Source of the DNA: Schistocerca nitens
Lineage: Eukaryota > Arthropoda > Insecta > Orthoptera > Acrididae
Reading direction: 5' to 3'
Length of the DNA stretch: 64,000 nt
NCBI RefSeq assembly: GCF_023898315.1
Contig: NC_064622.1
Span: 352,265,234 to 352,329,233, forward strand
Shown here: positions 48,531 to 60,300 of the stretch, piece after piece
Position numbering within the stretch: position 1 is the first letter of the stretch
How the letters are laid out: every line of letters begins with the position of its first letter
Notes under the pieces: model-generated
Told to the model about the DNA's origin: nothing
The model's database searches: none
Seen by the model: the letters and a program-made list of their open reading frames with translations, nothing else
Program-made: the position numbers and the translations under genes

Positions 48531-50691
48531 GAGGAAGAGGCAACTGCAGATGTTGGGAACATTTGCTTTTTTTATGCATCCCCAATATTCCCACATTTTC
48601 ATTTTCCCTCTAATGCGTTTTATTAAATTCGAATGTTTTTCCCATATTTGCGTTTTTCCCATATTTGCGTTTTTCCCGCATTTGCGTTTTTCCCACAGTT
48701 GCGTTTTTCCCACATTTGCGTTTTTCCCACATTTGCGTTTTTCCCACATTTGCGTTTTTCCCTCATTTGCGTTTTCCCACATTTGCGTTTTTCCCACATT
48801 TGCGTTTTTCCCACATTTGCGTTTTTCCCACATTTGCATTTTTCCCACATTTGCGTTTTTCCCACATTTGCGTTTTTCCCACATTTGCGTTTTTCCAACA
48901 TTTGCGTTTTTCCCACATTTGCGTTTTTCCAACATTTGCGTTTTTCCCACATTTGCGTTTTTCCCATATTTGCGTTTTTCCCATATTGCGTTTTTCCCAT
49001 ATTTGCGTTTTTCCCATATTGCGTTTTTCCCACATTTGCGTTTTTCCCACATTTGCCTTTTTCCCACATTTGCGTTTTTCCCACATTTGCCTTTTTCCCA
49101 CACTTGCCTTTTTCCCACATTTGCCTTTTTCCCATATTTTCGTGTTTGAGGCAACTGCAGATGTTGGGAACATTTGCTTTTTTTATTCATCCCCAATATT
49201 CCCACATTTTCATTTTCCCTCTAATGCGTTTTATTAATTTCGAATGTTTTTCCCATATTTCCCATATTTGCGTTTTTCCCATATTTGCGTTTTTCCCATA
49301 TTTGCGTTTTTCCCATATTTGCGTTTTTCCCATATTTGCGTTTTTCCCGTATTTGCGTTTTTCGCGAATTTGCGTTTTTCCCGTATTTGCGTTTTTCCCA
49401 TATTTGCGTTTTTCCCATATTTGCGTTTTTCCCACATTTGCGTTTATCCCATATATGCGTTTATCCCCTATATGCGTTTTTCCCATATTTGCGTTTTTCC
49501 CATATTTGCATATTTCCCACATTTGTGTTTTTCCCAGATTTGCGATTTTCCCATAATTGCGTTTTATCCCAGAATTGCGTTTTATCCCAGAATTGCGTTT
49601 TATCCCAGTTTTGCGTTTTTCCCAGATTTGCGTTTTTCCCAGATTTGCGTTTTTCCCAGATTTGCGTTTTTCCCAGATTTGCGTTTTTACCACTCTTGCG
49701 TTTTTCGAATATTTGCGTTTTTCCCACATTTGCGTTTTTCCCACATTTGCGTTTTTCCCACATTTGCGTTTTTCCCACATTTGGGTTTTTCCCACATTTG
49801 GGTTTTTCCCACATTTGCGTTTTTCCCACATTTGCGTTTTTTCCACATTTGCGTTTTTCCCACATTTGCGTTTTTCCCATATTTGAGTTTTTCCCATATT
49901 TGAGTTTTTCCCATATTTCCCATATTTGAGTTTTTCCCATATTTTCGTGTTTGAGGAAGAGGCAACTGCAGATGTTGGGAACATTTGCTTTTTTTATGCA
50001 TCCCCATTATTAACACATTTTCATTTTCCCTCTAATACATTTTATTAAATTCGTATGTATTTCCCATATTTGCCTTTTTGCCATATTTGCGTTTTTCCCA
50101 TATTTGTGTTTCTCCCATATTTGCGTTTTTCCCATATTTGCGTTTTTCCCACATTTGCGTTTTTCCCACATTTGCGTTTTTCCCACGTTTGCGTTTTTCC
50201 CACATTTGCGTTTTTCCCACATTTGCGTTTTTCCCACATTTGCGTTTTTCCCACATTTGCGTTTTTCCCACATTTGCGCTTTTCCCACATTTGCGTTTTT
50301 CCCACATTTGCGTTTTTCCCACATTTGCGTTTTTCCCACATTTGCGCTTTTCCCACATTTGCGTTTTTCCCACATTTGCGTTTTTCCCACATTTGCGTTT
50401 TTCCCACATTTGCGTTTTTCCCACATTTGCGTTTTTCCCACATTTGCGTTTTTACCACATTTGCGTTTTTCCCACATTTGCGTTTTTCCCACATTCGCGT
50501 TTTTCCCACATTCGCGTTTTTCCCACATTCGCGTTTTTCCCACATTCGCGTTTTTTCCACTCTTGCGTTTTTTCCACTCTTGCGTTTTTCGAATATTTGC
50601 GTTTTTCCCACATTTGCATTTATCCCATGTTTGCATTTATCCCATGTTTGCATTTATCCCATATTTGAGTTTTTTCCATATTTTCGTGTTT
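48531..50691. repeat. Higher-order repeat copy 2 (2,161 bp: 617+805+739)
   Basis: Same sub-block lengths as copy 1, with only scattered substitutions visible and slight rearrangement of monomer order in the first sub-block. Confidence 0.9.
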
Positions 50692-52835
50692 GAGGAAGAG
50701 GCAACTGCAGATGTTGGGAACATTTGCTTTTTTTATGCATCCCCAATATTCCCACATTTTCATTTTCCCTCTAATGCGTTTTATTAAATTCGAATGTTTT
50801 TCCCATATTTGCGTTTTTCCCATATTTGCGTTTTTCCCGCATTTGCGTTTTTCCCACAGTTGCGTTTTTCCCACATTTGCGTTTTTCCCACATTTGCGTT
50901 TTTCCCACATTTGCGTTTTTCCCACATTTGCGTTTTTCCCTCATTTGCGTTTTCCCACATTTGCGTTTTTCCCACATTTGCGTTTTTCCCACATTTGCGT
51001 TTTTCCCACATTTGCATTTTTCCCACATTTGCGTTTTTCCCACATTTGCGTTTTTCCCACATTTGCGTTTTTCCAACATTTGCGTTTTTCCCACATTTGC
51101 GTTTTTCCCATATTTGCGTTTTTCCCATATTGCGTTTTTCCCATATTTGCGTTTTTCCCATATTGCGTTTTTCCCACATTTGCGTTTTTCCCACATTTGC
51201 CTTTTTCCCACATTTGCGTTTTTCCCACATTTGCCTTTTTCCCACACTTGCCTTTTTCCCACATTTGCCTTTTTCCCATATTTTCGTGTTTGAGGCAACT
51301 GCAGATGTTGGGAACATTTGCTTTTTTTATTCATCCCCAATATTCCCACATTTTCATTTTCCCTCTAATGCGTTTTATTAATTTCGAATGTTTTTCCCAT
51401 ATTTCCCATATTTGCGTTTTTCCCATATTTGCGTTTTTCCCATATTTGCGTTTTTCCCATATTTGCGTTTTTCCCATATTTGCGTTTTTCCCGTATTTGC
51501 GTTTTTCGCGAATTTGCGTTTTTCCCGTATTTGCGTTTTTCCCATATTTGCGTTTTTCCCATATTTGCGTTTTTCCCACATTTGCGTTTATCCCATATAT
51601 GCGTTTATCCCCTATATGCGTTTTTCCCATATTTGCGTTTTTCCCATATTTGCATATTTCCCACATTTGTGTTTTTCCCAGATTTGCGATTTTCCCATAA
51701 TTGCGTTTTATCCCAGAATTGCGTTTTATCCCAGAATTGCGTTTTATCCCAGTTTTGCGTTTTTCCCAGATTTGCGTTTTTCCCAGATTTGCGTTTTTCC
51801 CAGATTTGCGTTTTTCCCAGATTTGCGTTTTTACCACTCTTGCGTTTTTCGAATATTTGCGTTTTTCCCACATTTGCGTTTTTCCCACATTTGCGTTTTT
51901 CCCACATTTGCGTTTTTCCCACATTTGGGTTTTTCCCACATTTGGGTTTTTCCCACATTTGCGTTTTTCCCACATTTGCGTTTTTTCCACATTTGCGTTT
52001 TTCCCACATTTGCGTTTTTCCCATATTTGAGTTTTTCCCATATTTGAGTTTTTCCCATATTTCCCATATTTGAGTTTTTCCCATATTTTCGTGTTTGAGG
52101 AAGAGGCAACTGCAGATGTTGGGAACATTTGCTTTTTTTATGCATCCCCATTATTAACACATTTTCATTTTCCCTCTAATACATTTTATTAAATTCGTAT
52201 GTATTTCCCATATTTGCGTTTTTGCCATATTTGCGTTTTTCCCATATTTGTGTTTCTCCCATATTTGCGTTTTTCCCATATTTGCGTTTTTCCCACATTT
52301 GCGTTTTTCCCACATTTGCGTTTTTCCCACATTTGCGTTTTTCCCACGTTTGCGTTTTTCCCACATTTGCGTTTTTCCCACATTTGCGTTTTTCCCACAT
52401 TTGCGTTTTTCCCACATTTGCGTTTTTCCCACATTTGCGCTTTTCCCACATTTGCGTTTTTCCCACATTTACGTTTTTCCCACATTTGCGTTTTTCCCAC
52501 ATTTGCGCTTTTCCCACATTTGCGTTTTTCCCACATTTGCGTTTTTCCCACATTTGCGTTTTTCCCACATTTGCGTTTTTCCCACATTTGCGTTTTTACC
52601 ACATTTGCGTTTTTCCCACATTTGCGTTTTTCCCACATTCGCGTTTTTCCCACATTCGCGTTTTTCCCACATTCGCGTTTTTCCCACATTCGCGTTTTTT
52701 CCACTCTTGCGTTTTTTCCACTCTTGCGTTTTTCGAATATTTGCGTTTTTCCCACATTTGCATTTATCCCATGTTTGCATTTATCCCATGTTTGCATTTA
52801 TCCCATATTTGAGTTTTTTCCATATTTTCGTGTTT
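50692..52835. repeat. Higher-order repeat copy 3 (2,144 bp: 600+805+739)
   Basis: One monomer (17 bp) shorter than copies 1 and 2, with the loss confined to the first sub-block (600 against 617 bp). Confidence 0.9.
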
Positions 52836-54313
52836 GAGGAAGAGGCAACTGCAGATGTTGGGAACATTTGCTTTTTTTATGCATCCCCAATATTCCCACA
52901 TTTTCATTTTCCCTCTAATGCGTTTTATTAAATTCGAATGTTTTTCCCATATTTGCGTTTTTCCCATATTTGCGTTTTTCCCGCATTTGCGTTTTTCCCA
53001 CAGTTGCGTTTTTCCCACATTTGCGTTTTTCCCACATTTGCGTTTTTCCCACATTTGCGTTTTTCCCACATTTGCGTTTTTCCCTCATTTGCGCTTTCCC
53101 ACATTTGCGTTTTTCCCACATTTGCGTTTTTCCCACATTTGCGTTTTTCCCACATTTGCATTTTTCCCACATTTGCGTTTTTCCCACATTTGCGTTTTTC
53201 CCACATTTGCGTTTTTCCAACATTTGCGTTTTTCCCACATTTGCGTTTTTCCCATATTTGCGTTTTTCCCATATTGCGTTTTTCCCATATTTGCGTTTTT
53301 CCCATATTGCGTTTTTCCCACATTTGCGTTTTTCCCACATTTGCCTTTTTCCCACATTTGCGTTTTTCCCACATTTGCCTTTTTCCCACACTTGCCTTTT
53401 TCCCACATTTGCCTTTTTCCCATATTTTCGTGTTTGAGGCAACTGCAGATGTTGGGAACATTTGCTTTTTTTATTCATCCCCAATATTCCCACATTTTCA
53501 TTTTCCCTCTAATGCGTTTTATTAATTTCGAATGTTTTTCCCATATTTCCCATATTTGCGTTTTTCCCATATTTGCGTTTTTCCCATATTTGCGTTTTTC
53601 CCATATTTGCGTTTTTCCCATATTTGCGTTTTTCCCGTATTTGCGTTTTTCGCGAATTTGCGTTTTTCCCGTATTTGCGTTTTTCCCATATTTGCGTTTT
53701 TCCCATATTTGCGTTTTTCCCATATTTGCGTTTTTCCCATATTTGCGTTTTTCCCATATTTGCGTTTTTCCCATATTTGCGTTTTTCCCCTATTCGCGTT
53801 TTTCCCCTATTCGCGTTTTTCCCATATATGCGTTTTTCCCATATTTGCGTTTTTCCCACATTTGCGTTTTTCCCACATTTGCGTTTTCCCCACATTTGCT
53901 TTTTCCCCACATTTGCGTTTTTCCCACATTTACGTTTTTCCCACATTTGCGTTTTTCCCACATTTGCGTTTTTCCCACATTTGCGTTTTTCCCACATTTG
54001 CGTTTTTCCCACATTTGCCTTTTTCCCACATTTGCCTTTTTCCCACATTTGCCTTTTTCCCACATTTGCCTTTTTCCCACATTTGCCTTTTTCCCACATT
54101 TGCGTTTTTCCCACATTTGCGTTTTTCCCACATTTGCGTTTTTCCCACATTTGTGTTTTTCCCACATTTGCGTTTTTCCCACATTTGCGTTTTTTCCACT
54201 CTTGCGTTTTTCGAATATTTGCGTTTTTTGCACATTTGCGTTTTTCCCATATTTGCATTTATCCCATATTTGCATTTATCCCATATTTGAGTTTTTCCCA
54301 TATTTTCGTGTTT
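52836..54313. repeat. Higher-order repeat copy 4, partial and diverging (600+878)
   Basis: The first sub-block (600 bp) equals that of copy 3. The second starts like the 805-bp sub-block but after about 250 bp changes to a different monomer order and is 878 bp long, so the higher-order pattern ends here. Confidence 0.8.
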
Positions 54314-57300
54314 GAGGAAGAGGCAACTGCAGATGTTGGGAACATTTGCTTTTTTTGTGCATCCCACATTTTCATTTTCCCTCTAATGCGTTTTATTCAA
54401 TTCGAATGTTTTTCCCACATTTGCGTTTTTCCCACATTTGCGTTTTTCCCACATTTGCGTTTTTCCCATATTTGCGTTTTTCCCATATTTGCGTTTTTCC
54501 CATATTTGCGTTTTTCCCGTATTTGCGTTTTTCCCGTATTTGCGTTTTTCCCGTATTTGCGTTTTTCCCGTATTTGCATTTTCCCGTATTTGCGTTTTTC
54601 CCGTATTTGCGTTTTTCCCGTATTTGCGTTTTTCCCGTATTTGCGTTTTTCCCGTATTTGCGTTTTTCCCGTATTTGCGTTTTTCCCATATTTGCGTTTT
54701 TCCCATATTTGCGTTTTTCCCATATTCGCGTTTTTCCCATATTTGCGTTTTTCCCATATTTGCGTTTTTCCCATATTTGCGTTTTTCCCATATTTGCGTT
54801 TTTCCCATAGTCAAGGTGTGCCACAAAATTCTGGTCTCCCATATTTGCGTTTTTCCGATATTTGCAATTTTCCCATATGTGCGTTTCTCCCATATGTGCG
54901 TTGTGTCTTTCCATTGTGCGTTGTTTCTTTCCATATGTGCATTGTTTCTTTTTCCTATTACTCATGAACAATTGCTACCAACCATTACCATCTTCTCGTC
55001 AAGGTGTGCCACAAAATTCTCTTCTCCCACACTTGTGTTTGACTAATATTTGCAAGTTTCCCATATATGCGTTTTTCCCATATGTGTGTATTTCCCATAT
55101 GTGTGTATCTCCCATATGTGTGTATTTCGCATATGTGTGTGTATTATTCCAATATTCGCGTTTTTCTCATATTCGCGTAGTTCTCATATTCGCGTAGTTC
55201 TCATATTCGCGTGTTCTCATATTCGCGTTGTTCTCATCTTCGCGTTGTTCTCATATTCGCGTTGTTCTCATATTCGCATTTTTCTCATATTAGCATTTTC
55301 TCTTATTTGCGTTTTTCCCATATTAGCGTTTTTCCCATATTTGCGTTTTTCCCATATTTGCCTTTTTCCCATATTTGCGTTTTTCCCATATTTGCGATTT
55401 TCCCATATTTGCGTTTCTCCCATATTTGCGTTTTTCCCATATTTGCGTTTTTCCCATATTCGCATTTTTCCCGTATTCGCGTTTTTCCCCTATTCGCGTT
55501 TTTCCCCTAATCGCGTTTTTCCCATATTCGCGTTTTTCCCATATTCGCGTTATTCCCATATTTGCGTTATTCCCATATTTGCGTTATTCCCATTTTTGCG
55601 TTTTTCCCATATTTGCGTTTTCCCATATTTGCGTTTTTCCCATATTTGCGTTTTTCCCACATTTGCTTTTTTCCCACATTTGCGTTTTCCCCACATTTGC
55701 GTTTTTCCCACATTTGCGTTTTTCCCACATTTGCGTTTTTCCCACATTTGCGTTTTTCCCACATTTGCGTTTTTCCCACATTTGCGTTTTTCCCACATTT
55801 GCGTTTTTCCCACATTTGCGTATTTCCCACATTTGCATTTATCCCATATTTGAGTTTTTCCCATATTTTCGTGTTTGAGGAAGAGTCAACTGCAGATGTT
55901 GGGAACATTTGCTTTTTTTATGCATCCCCAATATTCCCACATTTTCATTTTCCCTCTAATGCGTTTTATTAAATTCGAATGTTTTTCCCATATTTGCGTT
56001 TTTCCCATATTTGCGTTTTTCCCATATTTGCGTTTTTCCCATATTTGCGTTTTTCCCATATTTGCGTTTTTCCCATATTTGCGATTTTCCCATAGTCAAG
56101 GTGTGCCACAAAATTCTGGTCTCCCATATTTGCGTTTTTCCGATATTTGCAATTTTCCCATATGTGCGTTTCTCCCATATGTGCGTTGTGTCTTTCCATA
56201 TGTGCGTTGTTTCTTTCCATTGTGCGGTGTTTCTTTCCATATGTGCATTGTTTCTTTTTCCTATTACTCATGAACAATTGCTACCAACCATTACATTCTT
56301 CTAGTCAAGGTGTGCCACAAAATTTTCTTCTCCCATACTTGTGTTTGACTAATATTTGTAAATTTCCCATATATGCGTTTTTCCCATATGTGTGTATTTC
56401 CCATATGTGTGTATTTCCCATATGTGTGTATTTCGCATATGTGTGTGTATTATTCCAATATTCGCGTTTTCTCATATTCGCGTTGTTCTCATATTCGCGT
56501 TGTTCTCATATTCGCGTTGTTCTTATATTCGTGTTGTTCTCATATTTGCGTTGTTCCCATATTCGCGTTATTCCCATATTTGCGTTATTCCCATATTTGC
56601 GTTATTCCCATATTTGCGTTTTTCCCATATTTGCGTTTTTCCCACATTTGCGTTTTTCCCACATTTGCGATTTTCCCACATTTGCGTTTTTCCCACATTT
56701 GCGTTTTTCCCCACATTTGCGTTTTTCCCACATTTGCGTTTTTCCCACATTCGCGTTTTTCCCACATTTGCGTTTTTCCCACATTTGCGATTTTCCCACA
56801 TTTGCACATTTGCGTTTTTCCCACATTTGCGTTTTTCCCACATTTGCGTTTTTCCCATATTTGCGTTTTTCCCACATTTGCGTTTTTCCCACATTTGCGA
56901 TTTTTCCAAATGGTTCAAATGGCTCTGAGCACTATGGGACTTAACATCTATGGTCATCAGTCCCCTAGAACTTAGAACTACTTAAACCTAACTAACCTAC
57001 GGACAGCACACAACACCCAGCCATCACGAGGCAGAGAAAATCCCTGACCCCGCCGGGAATCGAACCCGGGAACCCGGGCGATTTTTCCACTCTTGCGTTT
57101 TTCGAATATTTGCGTTTTTCGAATATTTGCGTTTTTCGAATATTTGCGTTTTTCCCACATTTGCGTCTTTCCCATATTTGCATTTATCCCATATTTGCAT
57201 TTATCCCATATTTGAGTTTTTCCCATATCTTCGTGTTTGAGGAAGAGGCAACTGCAGATGTTGGGAACATTTGCTTTTTTTATGCATCCCCAATATTCCC

Positions 57301-60300
57301 ACATTTTCATTTTCCCTCTAATGCGTTTTATTAAATTCGAATGTTTTTCCCATATTTGCGTTTTTCCCGTATTTGCGTTTTTCCCATATTTCCGTTTTTC
57401 CCACATTTGCGTTTTTCCCACATTTGCGTTTTTCCCACATTTGCGTTTTCCCACATTTGCGTTTTTCCCACATTTGCGTTTTTCCCACATTTGCGTTTTT
57501 CCCATATTTGCGTTTTTCCCATATTTGCGTTTTTCCCTTATTTGCGTTTTTCCCATATTTGCGTTTTTCCCGTATTTGCGTTTTTCCCGTATTTGCGTTT
57601 TTCCCGTATTTCCGTTTTTCCCGTATTTGCGTTTTTCCCGTATTTGCGTTTTTCCCGTATTTGAGTTTTTCCCATATTTGCGTTTTTCCCATATTTGCGT
57701 TTTTCCCATATTTGCGTTTTTCCCATATTTGCGTTTTTCCCATATTTGCGTTTTTCCCATATTCGCGTTTTTCCCATATTTGCGCTTTTCCCATATTTGC
57801 GTTTTTCCCATATTTGCGTTTTTCCCATATTTGCGTTTTTCCCATATTTGCGTTTTTCCCATATTTGCATTTCTCCCATATGTGCGTTGTGTCTTTCCAT
57901 TGTGCGTTGTTTCTTTCCATATGTGCATTGTTTCTTTTTCCTATTACTCATGAACAATTGCTACCAACCATTACATTCTTCTAGTCAGGTGTGCCACAAA
58001 ATTCTCTTCTCCCATACTTGTGTTTGACTAATATTTGCAAATTTCCCATATATGCGTTTTTCCGATATGTGTGTATTTCCCATATGTGTGTATCTCCCAT
58101 ATGTGTGTATTTCGCATATGTGTGTGTATTATTCCAATATTCGCGTTTTTCTCATATTCGCGTTGTTCTCATATTCGCGTTGTTCTCATATTCGCGTTTT
58201 TCTCATATTTGCGTTTTTCCCATAATTGCGTTTTTCCCATATTTGCGTTTTTCCCATATTTGCGTTTTTCCCATATTTGCGTTTTTCCCATATTCGCGTT
58301 TTTCCCATATTCGCGTTTTTCCCATATTCGCGTTTTTCCCACATTTGCGTTTTTCCCAAATTTGCGTTTTTCCCACATTTGCGTTTTTCCCACATTTGCG
58401 TTTTTCCCACATTTGCGTTTTTCCCACATTTGCGTTTTTCCCACATTTGCGTTTTTCTTACATTTGCGTTTTTCCCACATTTGAGTTTTTCCCACATTTG
58501 CGTTTTTCCCACATATGCGTTTTTCCCACATTTGCGTTTTTCCCACATTTGCGTTTTTCCCACATTTGCGTTTTTCCCACATTTGCGTTTTTCCCACATT
58601 TGCGTTTTTCCCACATTTGCATTTTTCCCACATTTGCCTTTTTCCCACATTTGCCTTTTTCCCACATTTGCGTTTTTCCCTCATTTACGTTTTTCCCTCA
58701 TTTGCGTTTTTCCCACATTTGCGTTTTTCCCACATTTGGGTTTTTCGAATATTTGCGTTTTTCCCACATTTGCATTTATCCCATATTTGAGTTTTTCCCA
58801 TATTTTTGTGTTTGAGGAAGAGGCAACTGCAGATGTTGGGAACATTTGCTTTTTTTATTCATCCCCAATATTCCCACATTTTCATTTTCCCTCTAATGCG
58901 TTTTATTAAATTCGAATGTTTTTCCCATATTTGCGTTTTTCCCATACTTGCGTTTTTCCCATACTTGCGTTTTTCCCATATTTGCGTTTTTCCCATATTT
59001 GCGTTTTTCCCATATTTGCGTTTTTCCCATATTTGCGTTTTTCCCATATTTGCGTTTTTCCCATATTTGCGTTTTTCCCATAGTCAAGATGTGCCACAAA
59101 ATTAAGGTCTCCCATATTTGCGTTTTTCCGATATTTGCAATTTTCCCATATGCGCGTTTCTCCCATATGTGCGTTGTGTCTTTCCATATGTGCGTTGTTT
59201 CTTTCCATTGTGCGTTGTTTCTTTCCATATGTGCATTGTTTCTTTTTCCTATTACTCATGAACAATTGCTACCAACCATTACATTCTTCTAGTCAAGGTG
59301 TGCCACAAAATTCTCTTCTCCCATACTTGTGTTTGACTAATATTTGTAAATTTCCCATATATGCGTTTTTCCCATGTGTGTGTATTTCCCATATGTGTGT
59401 ATTTCCCATATGTGTGTATTTCGCATATGTGTGTGTATTATTCCAATATTCGCGTTTTCTCATATTCGCGTTGTTCTCATATTCGCGTTGTTCTCATATT
59501 CGCGTTGTTCTCATATTTGCGTTGTTCTCATATTTGCCTTTTTCTCATATTTCCGTTTTTCTCATATTTGCGTTTTTCTCATATTTGCGTTTTTTTCATA
59601 TTTGCGTTTTTCCCATATTTGCATTTTTCCCACATTTGCGTTTTTCCCACATTTGCGTTTTTCCCATATTTGCGTTTTTCCCATATTTGCGTTTTTCCCA
59701 TATTTGCGTTTTCCCTTATTCGCGTTTTTCCCTTATTCACGTTTTTCCCTTATTCGCGTTTTTCCCATATTCGCGTTTTTCCCATATTTGCGTTTTTCCC
59801 ACATTTGCGTTTTTCCCACATTTGCGTTTTTCCCACATTTGCGTTTTTCCCACATTTGCGTTTTTCCCACATTTGCGTTTTTCCCACATTTGCGTTTTTC
59901 ACACATTTGCGATTTTCACACATTTGCGATTTTCCCACATTTGCGTTTTTCCCACATTTGCGTTTTTCCCACTTTAGCGTTTTTCCCACATTTGCGTTTT
60001 TCCCACATTTGCGTTTTTCCCACATTTGCGTTTTTCCCACATTTGCGTTCTTCCCACATTCGCGTTTTTCCCACATTTGCGTTTTTCCCACATTTGCGTT
60101 TCTCCCACATTTGCGTTTTTCCCACATTTGCGTTTTTCCCACATTTGCGTATTTCCCACATTTGCGTATGTCCCACATTTGCGTTTTTCCCACATTTGCG
60201 TTTTTCCCACATTTGCGTTTTTCCCACATTTGCGTTTTTTCCACTCTTGCGTTTTTCGAAAATTTGCGTTTTTCGAATATTTGCGTTTTTCGAATATTTG

